5,393 nt of DNA from an uncultured Treponema sp. (GTDB taxonomy: Bacteria > Spirochaetota > Spirochaetia > Treponematales > Treponemataceae), in assembly GCA_905373565.1 (NCBI GenBank), contig CAJPTT010000183.1, positions 1 to 5,393 of the forward strand. Reading direction: 5' to 3'. The position numbers were made by a program, and so were the translations under genes. The stretch's first letter is position 1. Every line of letters begins with the position of its first letter. Below are positions 1-5,393 of the stretch, piece after piece. Below the pieces are notes generated by a model. That model was given only the letters and a program-made list of their open reading frames with translations. It was not told where the DNA came from and did not search any database.

Positions 1-202
1 ATACAAAAAGATTACGGAATATGTATATCCGATATTACGTGAAAATCCCTATTTCGGCTCAAATATTAAAAAGCTCAAAGGTAATTACAAAGACCTATAT
101 CGTTTTAGAATAGGGGATTATCGTCTATTCTATAAAATATCAAAAGATACGGTCATTGTATTTATAATCGATATTGAAACACGGAAAGATGCTTATAAAT
201 AA
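1..202 (+). CDS. RelE/ParE-type toxin, C-terminal part (5' end cut by window edge)
   Basis: Reading from base 2, an open frame of 66 codons ends at TAA 200-202. It ends the way RelE/ParE-superfamily toxins do: 'KKLKGNYKDLYRFRIGDYR' followed by 'LFYKISKDTVIVFIIDIETR' and 'KDAYK'. The basic KLKG segment, the RxGDYRxxY strand and the terminal R-K-D-x-Y-K are family hallmarks. Known members are about 85-100 residues, so roughly the first 20-30 residues lie off the window. Family toxins inhibit growth as ribosome-dependent mRNA endonucleases (RelE) or gyrase poisons (ParE); this fragment looks closer to the RelE side, but that is inference. A partner antitoxin would normally lie immediately upstream, outside the window. 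Base composition is 28% GC, far below the next gene, suggesting recent acquisition. No antitoxin lies downstream before the peptidase gene. Confidence 0.85.
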   Translation, partial: YKKITEYVYPILRENPYFGSNIKKLKGNYKDLYRFRIGDYRLFYKISKDTVIVFIIDIETRKDAYK

Positions 203-290
203 TATTACCTAACACCGTTTTCAAAGCCGACAACGCAGACAAGCTTGTTGCACTTTAAAACAATGTTATGGCGACACTACACTAGGATGC

Positions 291-294
291 GAGG
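291..294 (+). promoter_or_regulatory. Ribosome binding site deciding the M20 start
   Basis: GAGG sits four bases before ATG 299. The ATG at 287 has an AGG directly against it with no spacing, and TTG 245 and ATG 263 lack a purine-rich site. The spacing at 299 is a little short but it is the best supported start. Confidence 0.55.
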
Positions 295-298
295 TTTT

Positions 299-1486
299 AT
301 GAAAAGATATGCGATGCAAAACTATTTTGATTATATTGATGATGATGAGCTCCGTGCGTTTTTTGCGGGCGCTGTAAAAATTCCCAGCATCAATCCGCCG
401 GGGAACGAAGCGCCGATGGTGCAATATATAGAAAATTTTTTACAAGCGAATAAGATTGAATATGAGAGGATTCCGGTTGAAGGAGACCGCTGCGATATTG
501 TCGCTCGGGTGCATGGAAAAAACCGTGAAAACAGCATCATCTTTACCGGACACATGGACGTCGTACCGGTTTCCGACGAAGAGCGGGGACGATGGAACTT
601 TGATCCGTTCGGTGCTGAAATACGGGACGGTGTTTTGTACGGCCGCGGCAGCAGCGATATGAAAAGCGGACTGACCGCTGCGCTTTATGCAATGGCTATT
701 TTACAGCGGCACGGTATCGTACCCCCTACCGATATTATCTTTGCCGCGACAATCGACGAAGAAAACTACATGAAAGGTTCGAAGCGTCTTTTATACTCTC
801 CGTTGTTTGACGGAGCCCGCTCGCTGGTGGTGTGCGAACCGACCGATTTAAAGTTGTGTATAAAAGGGAAAGGCAGAACATGGGCGGATGTTTGCGTACG
901 GGGTAAAACTGCGCACGGTTCACAGGCAGGCGCGGGCGATAATGCGATTTACACGGCAATCAATTTAATAGAAAAGATTAAGCATACGGAGTTAACGGGC
1001 TATTCTTCGGCAGAGAACGGGGTGTCTTTTTGGCGAACGCTGGCAATACAGGCAGGTGTGGAACCGCAGGTAGTTCCCGACACCTGTGTATTTACTGTGG
1101 ATGCGCGGCTTGCCGTCGGGCATCCCATCGATGCAGTATGGGCGCAGTTGGACGAACTGATTGCCGCATTGCACCAAGAAGTTCCTACCGCCCAAGTGTC
1201 GTATATCGTTGTCGATAGGCGCCCCTCGTGGACTACGACAGAAAGCGATCCGTTGGTACAGCGGTGTAAAACAGCGCTGGAAGCCGTCGGTCTTCCGTAT
1301 ATCCCGGATATCTTTGCAGGTTCTACCGACGGCAGCGTACTGGTAAAGCAGGGGCTTACTCCCGTTATCATCGGCCCGGGCGACCTTGCCGTCGTCCACC
1401 GCGAAAACGAACATATTAAGCTTTCTCAACTTTATCAGGCGGCAAGGTTATATCTGTCAATGATGCTGAGCCGATTGAACACGTAA
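299..1486 (+). CDS. M20 family metallopeptidase/deacylase (ArgE/DapE/CPG2-like)
   Basis: Predicted cytosolic two-metal amidohydrolase, 395 residues, the usual size for this family. It would hydrolyse an amide bond in an N-acyl amino acid or small peptide. The metal and catalytic motifs are intact, in order: FTGHMDVVPV with H85 and D87; GRGSSDMKSG with bridging D120; IDEEN with catalytic E154 and metal ligand E155; CEPTD with E180; and VVHRENEH with H367. The lid/dimerisation domain spans about 190-310 and contains KTAHGS (H206) and VDAR. The start at ATG 299 is chosen because GAGG lies at 291-294 and the family-like sequence begins just after it. The frame is open back to TTG 245, but those 18 extra codons have no family resemblance and no ribosome binding site. 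Substrate cannot be assigned: ArgE, DapE and peptidase subfamilies share these motifs. Treponeme peptidoglycan is reported to use ornithine instead of diaminopimelate, which argues against a simple DapE role. It converges on the P83/100 gene and ends in its own terminator. Confidence 0.93.
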   Translation: MKRYAMQNYFDYIDDDELRAFFAGAVKIPSINPPGNEAPMVQYIENFLQANKIEYERIPVEGDRCDIVARVHGKNRENSIIFTGHMDVVPVSDEERGRWNFDPFGAEIRDGVLYGRGSSDMKSGLTAALYAMAILQRHGIVPPTDIIFAATIDEENYMKGSKRLLYSPLFDGARSLVVCEPTDLKLCIKGKGRTWADVCVRGKTAHGSQAGAGDNAIYTAINLIEKIKHTELTGYSSAENGVSFWRTLAIQAGVEPQVVPDTCVFTVDARLAVGHPIDAVWAQLDELIAALHQEVPTAQVSYIVVDRRPSWTTTESDPLVQRCKTALEAVGLPYIPDIFAGSTDGSVLVKQGLTPVIIGPGDLAVVHRENEHIKLSQLYQAARLYLSMMLSRLNT

Positions 1487-1510
1487 TGTGTTTAATCGGC
1501 TTTTGCTTTA
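1469..1510 (+). terminator. Intrinsic terminator of the M20 gene, stop codon in the loop
   Basis: The arms AGCCGATTGAACAC (1469-1482) and GTGTTTAATCGGCT (1488-1501) form a 14-bp stem with one G-U wobble (1477-1493) and a five-base loop GTAAT. TTTT GC TTT follows from 1501. The loop holds the M20 stop codon TAA (1484-1486), so the left arm also encodes the last amino acids. In the minus-strand transcript the wobble becomes an A-C mismatch and no U tract follows, so the hairpin is best read as terminating the plus-strand gene. It may slow the converging P83/100 transcript as well. Confidence 0.85.
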
Positions 1511-1528
1511 TCAGTAGTTTTAAGCTTT

Positions 1529-3307
1529 TTACTTTATCGCTTCCGCAAGATTATCCGCATTCAAAAGGCGGATATCGTTTGTCGTATCTTGAACGAGCAA
1601 GCCTTTTTCCGTAACGCTTATTGCCGTGTACGGAAGCACGGTTACAGTCGATTTCGCTTGCATTTCGAGATTATCGTTAAAGCGGGCAAGATAATATTTG
1701 CCCGATTGCTCGATAACCGCATAGTAGCTGTCGTCAACCTGTATTAAAAGGCTTTGTTCTGCAATAGGAACGGTCGCCTGTTTGGTCATTTCGAGCGTAC
1801 GGGGGTTCATAGCAATCAGTGTAATCATCTGGTTCCCCGATTTTGAACCGGCAATTGCAATAAGCGAATCCGTTCCTTCGATGAGTACGCGACCCCGTAC
1901 GGTATTCAACGACGAAGTTTTCAGCGGTTTTTCCGTTTTAAGGTCGAGCAGTACGACTTCCGAAAGCATGGAACCGGGGTCAACCACTTTCAGCACGGCG
2001 CCTGGTAATGCGGAGGCAAAAGCCGCTTCGTCTTGAGCTTTGCGTTCCGCTCGTTTTTCTTCGATAATTTTCCGAGTATCCGCAGCGACATCTTTCCGGT
2101 CGCTTTGAGCTTCCTGTTCTTTTGTATCGGCAAATTGCTTTTCGGAAGCAGCTTCCCGCTCTTTGTCTTGAGTCTGTTTTGCGGCATCATCGGCTGCTTT
2201 TTGTTTGGCGTCAGCTTCTTTTTGCTTTGCCACAGCGTCTTGATTGTCTTTTTTTGCTGCGTTCGCTTTTTCGGCGGCAGCTTTATCTTTATCGCTTGCT
2301 TCCTGCTTATCCTTTGCGGCTTCCTGTTGTTTTTTTGCAGCTTCTTCCGCTGCTTTGCGGTCATTAGGATTTTTTTGAGCCTGTTTCTTTGCAGCCTCCG
2401 CAGCCTTTTCGGATTGAGCTGCCTGCTTCTTTGCAGCCTCCGCATCTTTTCGGGCTTTCTCCGCATCTTGCCGCGATTGAGCTGCACTATCTTTTGATTT
2501 GTCGGCTTCTTTTTGTGCGGCAGTCGCTTCATCTTGTTTTGCGGCGGCTTCCTTTCGAGCTGCATCGGCATCCTGCTGCGCAACATTCGCACGATCGCGA
2601 GCGGCGCTGCTTTCACGTTCTTTCAGGTCGATCATGTCTTTGCGGGTTGCAATATCTTTATCATCTTGCTCGCGCATTTTATCAACAACGTTTTTATCGG
2701 AAATTGAACTTGTATCAATTGTGCTTAACGTACCGCTGTATTTCTGATCGGAAAGCGGTATAACAATCTGCGTTTTTCCCGGCCATTCATCGTAGCGCAG
2801 CGCAAGACCCGCTTTATCGGCAGCCAAGTTCTTAACGACGACCGCTTTATACTTACTTTTAAACATATTCATATCGCCGCGGTATACCGCATTATAAATC
2901 GTTACAAAGTGAGCAATCGTTCTTGCATCTTTTTCGGAGTATCCGTAAGCGCGCCGTAAATAGGCGGCGATAATAACTCGTACATTGCTGATATGGTCAA
3001 CTTTTGCTCCGCTGCCGATAATCATTATATCCGCATCGAGGCCGGTATTTACCGACGGATCAACGGCATGGATAACGGCATAGCGATTACGATCACCGGC
3101 ACGTCCTCTTTGAGCAGCTCCCGCAAGCGATTCTCCGATTTCGGCGATGGCTCGCAGAGAATCAATTTCGGCGTGAGGCCCTGTGTAGTTGACAAATTCA
3201 ATCGGTGTATTTCCGGTCTGCCTCAATTCATTCTGATCGACTTCTATCGCAAAAATCGAACCCGTGAAGGCGATCGTACAGAGGCATATAAGCGCTATTC
3301 TTTTCAT
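1529..3307 (-). CDS. P83/100 family exported coiled-coil protein
   Basis: 592-residue exported protein of the spirochaetal P83/100 family (Borrelia P83/P93/P100 antigen, T. pallidum p83/100). Residues 1-20 are a type I signal peptide (MKR, hydrophobic core, likely cleavage after SIFA); there is no lipobox cysteine. Residues 21-190 are the conserved globular domain, with family motifs VDQNELR, IEFVNYTGP, TIYNAVYRGD, and WPGKTQIVIPL. Residues about 205-428 are an Ala/Lys/Gln/Glu/Asp-rich coiled coil with repeats such as AEAAKKQA. Residues 437-592 are a beta-rich C-terminal domain starting VLKVVDPGSMLSEVVLLDLKT, resembling the short C-terminus of the Borrelia protein but longer. Start ATG 3307 has AAAGGGG (3321-3315) seven bases upstream. 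The molecular role is not established; P83/100 is known mainly as a serological antigen. Location is probably periplasmic or membrane-associated. It lies 136 bp downstream of another exported-protein gene on the same strand. Confidence 0.93.
   Translation of the reverse strand: MKRIALICLCTIAFTGSIFAIEVDQNELRQTGNTPIEFVNYTGPHAEIDSLRAIAEIGESLAGAAQRGRAGDRNRYAVIHAVDPSVNTGLDADIMIIGSGAKVDHISNVRVIIAAYLRRAYGYSEKDARTIAHFVTIYNAVYRGDMNMFKSKYKAVVVKNLAADKAGLALRYDEWPGKTQIVIPLSDQKYSGTLSTIDTSSISDKNVVDKMREQDDKDIATRKDMIDLKERESSAARDRANVAQQDADAARKEAAAKQDEATAAQKEADKSKDSAAQSRQDAEKARKDAEAAKKQAAQSEKAAEAAKKQAQKNPNDRKAAEEAAKKQQEAAKDKQEASDKDKAAAEKANAAKKDNQDAVAKQKEADAKQKAADDAAKQTQDKEREAASEKQFADTKEQEAQSDRKDVAADTRKIIEEKRAERKAQDEAAFASALPGAVLKVVDPGSMLSEVVLLDLKTEKPLKTSSLNTVRGRVLIEGTDSLIAIAGSKSGNQMITLIAMNPRTLEMTKQATVPIAEQSLLIQVDDSYYAVIEQSGKYYLARFNDNLEMQAKSTVTVLPYTAISVTEKGLLVQDTTNDIRLLNADNLAEAIK
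2379..2444 (-). repeat. 42-bp-spaced coding repeat in the P83/100 coiled coil
   Basis: A 24-base block at 2379-2402 recurs at 2421-2444 with one mismatch (2384 T versus 2426 C); the offset is 42 bases, i.e. 14 codons. In protein it gives AEAAKKQA at residues 289-296 and 303-310. Fourteen residues is two heptads, so it keeps coiled-coil register. The near identity at DNA level suggests a recent tandem duplication; flanking repeats are more degenerate. Confidence 0.7.
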
Positions 3308-3314
3308 TGAACAA

Positions 3315-3321
3315 CCCCTTT
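3315..3321 (-). promoter_or_regulatory. Strong ribosome binding site of the P83/100 gene
   Basis: AAAGGGG on the minus strand, seven bases before ATG 3307, fixes the start and fits a well-translated, abundant protein. Confidence 0.7.
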
Positions 3322-3329
3322 CTGTGAAA

Positions 3330-3367
3330 ATAATAGGAAATCTCTAAAAGTTCAGTTGTTAGAGATT
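3330..3367 (-). promoter_or_regulatory. Perfect 9-bp dyad with possible -10 in the P83/100 leader
   Basis: AATCTCTAA (3339-3347) and TTAGAGATT (3359-3367) are perfect inverted repeats separated by 11 bases. On the minus strand the dyad is followed by TATTAT (3330-3335), a good -10-like hexamer that would put transcription start near 3323, just before the Shine-Dalgarno sequence. No good -35 hexamer is seen at 16-18 bp; that region falls in the dyad's spacer. The dyad could therefore be an operator over a promoter. Alternatively it is a weak terminator or processing hairpin between the two exported-protein genes, since TTTCCTATTATTTT follows it. The sequence does not decide between them. Confidence 0.35.
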
Positions 3368-3443
3368 CACAATACAGAGAAATTCCGAACCTTTAGGATG
3401 TATCCCGACGGAAGAAAGATTCTCGGTAAAACAACGTTCGGTA

Positions 3444-5141
3444 CTATTCTACTATAGTTTTTATTTTTTGTCTTGCGTACTGCTTAATATTTTCAGGAAA
3501 GGCGCTTGCAGCGATAGTAAAAAGCGCTTTAACGGCAGAGCCTGCTGTTTGTTTATCGCCGTACTTTGCAATTTCGGTCAAGGCATCGCAGGCAGCATAA
3601 GCCGGTTCATGGGAGCGTACCCCACAGCGTTGTAATAATAGCTGAATCGCTTCGATTGAGCTCCCGTCAGGGTCGGATGCAATAAAACCCAATGCACGGA
3701 TGATTGCAACGGCTAACGTCGGATCGATGGTTTTCGAGGCCTCGTCCAGTAGAATGGTACGATATTCCAACGATTCCAATAAACCGAGCAGTTCCGCCGC
3801 CCGCGCCCGTTCGTAAACCGTAAAATCGTATGGGAAATACGCTGCTCGCTGATTATTCGTTAAGATAGTTTGCAAAGTAAGCGCGTAGGCAGCTTCATCC
3901 GTACCGACTGTCCCCTTTGTAATAGCATCATCGATGCCGTCTAAAAGAGCCGTCGTATCTCCATAAGGAACAAAAAAGGGCAGCGTTTGTGTTTTTTCTT
4001 GTATTTTTAAAATCCGATACTGCGGAGATGCTTCTTGTTGCGGATTAGCTTGCATAATCTTTGTATCCAATCGCCGACTGTTGATAACCCAATCATCGAT
4101 AGCAATAAGAATACCGCTCGGTGTGATAACCGGCAGAAAAGCGGACGCGGCGAGTTTTTGTTCCCGCTTTACGCTTCCCGTTCCGCTGATAATTGCTGCA
4201 AATCCTTTACAGGCGATGTAATATTCACCGGCCGTTTTGGAATAATATACCGGCAGCGTTATGCGGCTATTTAATTTCGTCGTCCAGTTGATTTTATTAG
4301 AGGTAATGCTTCTCGCCGAAACGGTGCCGTCGGCATATATGCACACCAGCTCATCACCTGAGTTCTGCATAAACAGAGGCGCCGTTTCCTGTGTTTGCCA
4401 GACGGCAAAACCATCGCTCGTTTCAGCGGCGGCAACCCCGTTTCCGGAGAAGCCGGTTTCGCTGCGGTAATAGGCGAGGATACCGTCGCCGGTGCCTATC
4501 ACATATCCGCCGGGAGCAGCGGAGAGTGCGGCAATATCTTTTTTTAAGGCCTTTGTGTTTAACACTTGTCCGGTAAGGGAGACGGTTAAAAAGTCTTTGT
4601 TCGTAAGTGTTAGTAACAATGACGCCGCGCCCGTTTCGCACAACTGTCGTGTCGGCGGAGCGGATAATTTAACCTGCCACCTGAGTTTTCCTGTTACGGA
4701 AAAACAGTAAAGATTGGATCGCGTAAGTACGCATATTCTGCCGTCGGTTGTACTGTAGGGAGCGTAGAGCGCCGATTCCGGCAGTCGTATCGACCACAGA
4801 TAAATCCCCTGACCTGAAACCGCCTGCAGCATCCTCGATGAATCGGCGATGAGCAGTATGCCTGAGTTTGAAACGGTTAAAAACGGCTTTATTGTTCGCT
4901 CGATATTTCTCCGCCACACAAAGGAGCCGGTGTAATCGATACAGTTAAGTGCCTGATCGGAGCTCAAAGTGTAAAGATATTCTCCGTGTAATACCGGATC
5001 GCAGAGTGTTTCGCCGGCCATAACCGCCGACCATTGTGCCTGTTCGGTTTGTGCAGTCAGTAATTCGACCGAAATAAACAAAAAAATCAACGATAAGAGT
5101 GCGGTAAATAGGATATTCAAAAGGCTCGGTGTTTTTTTCAT
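3444..5141 (-). CDS. Exported PQQ-like beta-propeller protein with helical (HEAT-like) C-terminal domain
   Basis: 565-residue exported protein; specific function not recognised. Residues 1-30 are a signal peptide (MKKTPS, long hydrophobic stretch, likely cleavage after LLTA); there is no lipobox cysteine, so it differs from lipoproteins such as BamB. Residues about 35-360 are a WD40/PQQ-type propeller: blades end in a recurring turn-strand pattern, seen as YTGSFVWRRNI (70-80), SGQGIYLWSIRL (109-120), VTGKLRWQVKL (149-159), LTGQVLNTKAL (189-199), and SNKINWTTKL (281-290). Residues about 395-563 are alpha-helical with HEAT-like pairs, for example LAVAIIRALGFIA and AAYAL-type helices. Propellers of this kind often scaffold protein complexes. 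Start ATG 5141 overlaps the methyltransferase stop (ATGA), has AGGA eleven bases upstream, and begins a classic signal peptide. The frame is open upstream to TTG 5168, but that adds no recognisable site. The overlap suggests translational coupling. Confidence 0.85.
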   Translation of the reverse strand: MKKTPSLLNILFTALLSLIFLFISVELLTAQTEQAQWSAVMAGETLCDPVLHGEYLYTLSSDQALNCIDYTGSFVWRRNIERTIKPFLTVSNSGILLIADSSRMLQAVSGQGIYLWSIRLPESALYAPYSTTDGRICVLTRSNLYCFSVTGKLRWQVKLSAPPTRQLCETGAASLLLTLTNKDFLTVSLTGQVLNTKALKKDIAALSAAPGGYVIGTGDGILAYYRSETGFSGNGVAAAETSDGFAVWQTQETAPLFMQNSGDELVCIYADGTVSARSITSNKINWTTKLNSRITLPVYYSKTAGEYYIACKGFAAIISGTGSVKREQKLAASAFLPVITPSGILIAIDDWVINSRRLDTKIMQANPQQEASPQYRILKIQEKTQTLPFFVPYGDTTALLDGIDDAITKGTVGTDEAAYALTLQTILTNNQRAAYFPYDFTVYERARAAELLGLLESLEYRTILLDEASKTIDPTLAVAIIRALGFIASDPDGSSIEAIQLLLQRCGVRSHEPAYAACDALTEIAKYGDKQTAGSAVKALFTIAASAFPENIKQYARQKIKTIVE

Positions 5142-5393
5142 CGGGTAAAAATTCCTAAAAGTTCGCAATGGTGTGTCTGCGGATAGAAGTCGAATAACCG
5201 GTATTCAATAAATCGGTACCCCAATGCGGTTAATTTTTTTGCATCGCGGACAAAGGTTGCCGGATTACAGGAAATATAGTGAATGCGTGGGATTTTTGCG
5301 TGCCCCAGATAGGTAAGCGCCCGTTCGTGGATGCCTTGCCGCGGCGGATCGATGACAACAACATCATAAGCGAGCTGTGCGGCGGGGATGTCC
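5138..5393 (-). CDS. RNA m5U methyltransferase, RlmD/TrmA family, C-terminal part (5' end cut by window edge)
   Basis: The last 84 codons of a SAM-dependent RNA uracil-5 methyltransferase, ending at TGA 5140-5138. Visible family motifs, in order, are VVIDPPRQG (Rossmann-fold DPPR motif), HYISCNPATFVRD with the catalytic nucleophile Cys in SCNPxT, and FDFYPQTHHCE with the conserved proline-x-T-x-H-x-E motif carrying the general-base glutamate. These are the catalytic C-terminal motifs of RlmD (23S rRNA U1939), RlmCD and TrmA (tRNA U54); the fragment cannot separate these, and the N-terminal TRAM/Fe-S region that would help is off the window. The enzyme acts in the cytoplasm on rRNA or tRNA. 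Its stop overlaps the propeller protein start in an ATGA, so the two are probably co-transcribed despite unrelated cellular locations. Confidence 0.92.
   Translation of the reverse strand, partial: DIPAAQLAYDVVVIDPPRQGIHERALTYLGHAKIPRIHYISCNPATFVRDAKKLTALGYRFIEYRLFDFYPQTHHCELLGIFTR

Noticed and set aside
239..248. ACAAGCTTGT palindrome between the toxin and M20 genes
   Set aside because: A 10-bp palindrome with no loop and no repeated copy nearby; too short to call an operator or terminator. No convincing -35/-10 pair for the M20 gene was found in 203-298 either.
245..298. TTG 245 as the M20 gene start, adding 18 residues
   Set aside because: No Shine-Dalgarno sequence precedes it and the extra residues do not resemble the family N-terminus.
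992..1429. 145-codon minus-strand frame opposite the M20 gene
   Set aside because: It is an antisense shadow of a gene with intact catalytic motifs; the product has no recognisable domain.
2033..2497. 154-codon plus-strand frame rich in Phe, Leu and Cys that looks like a membrane protein
   Set aside because: It is the antisense of the coiled-coil repeats (Lys/Glu/Ala codons read as Phe/Leu/Ser/Cys), has no ribosome binding site, and lies entirely inside a well-supported gene.
1990..2616. 208-codon open frame on the minus strand overlapping the P83/100 coiled coil
   Set aside because: It is a K/R/Q/P-rich shifted reading of the repetitive Ala/Lys/Glu coding region, has no domain and no plausible start site; the long open frame follows from low codon diversity.
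3385..3441. CCGAAC/GTTCGG inverted repeat downstream of the propeller gene
   Set aside because: Only six base pairs with 45 bases between arms and no T tract, which is expected by chance; not called a terminator.

Overview
The window looks like a chromosomal segment of a spirochaete, most likely Treponema. The strongest marker is a P83/100-family protein on the minus strand, whose N-terminal domain matches the Borrelia P83/100 and T. pallidum p83/100 antigens motif by motif. Most of the window has intermediate to fairly high GC (about 57% in a hand count of 541-600). That would suit one of the intermediate-GC treponemes better than T. denticola, but assignment to a species is only inference.

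Layout from left to right: (1) The 3' part of a RelE/ParE-type toxin gene on the plus strand ends at 202; it is markedly AT-rich (57 of 202 bases are G or C, 28%). (2) A zinc-type M20 peptidase/deacylase of the ArgE/DapE group lies on the plus strand at 299-1486. It ends in a 14-bp hairpin plus T tract whose loop contains its own stop codon. (3) Three genes run convergently on the minus strand, read right to left: the C-terminal end of a 23S rRNA/tRNA m5U methyltransferase (RlmD/TrmA family, 5393-5138), a secreted PQQ-type beta-propeller protein with a helical C-terminal domain (5141-3444), and the secreted coiled-coil P83/100 protein (3307-1529). The methyltransferase stop and the propeller start overlap as ATGA. 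A 136-bp gap before the P83/100 gene carries a perfect 9-bp dyad.

The two exported proteins probably act in the periplasm or cell envelope and may be co-expressed; neither has an assigned biochemical role. The methyltransferase is a housekeeping RNA-modification enzyme and the M20 enzyme is cytosolic metabolism, so the window is not one pathway. I see no CRISPR array, insertion sequence, tRNA or rRNA, and no evidence of a large undescribed system. The points most worth a second look are the proline-hinged, repeat-built coiled coil of the P83/100 protein with its extended C-terminal domain, the dyad in front of that gene, the propeller-plus-helical-repeat architecture, and the compositional break at the toxin gene.
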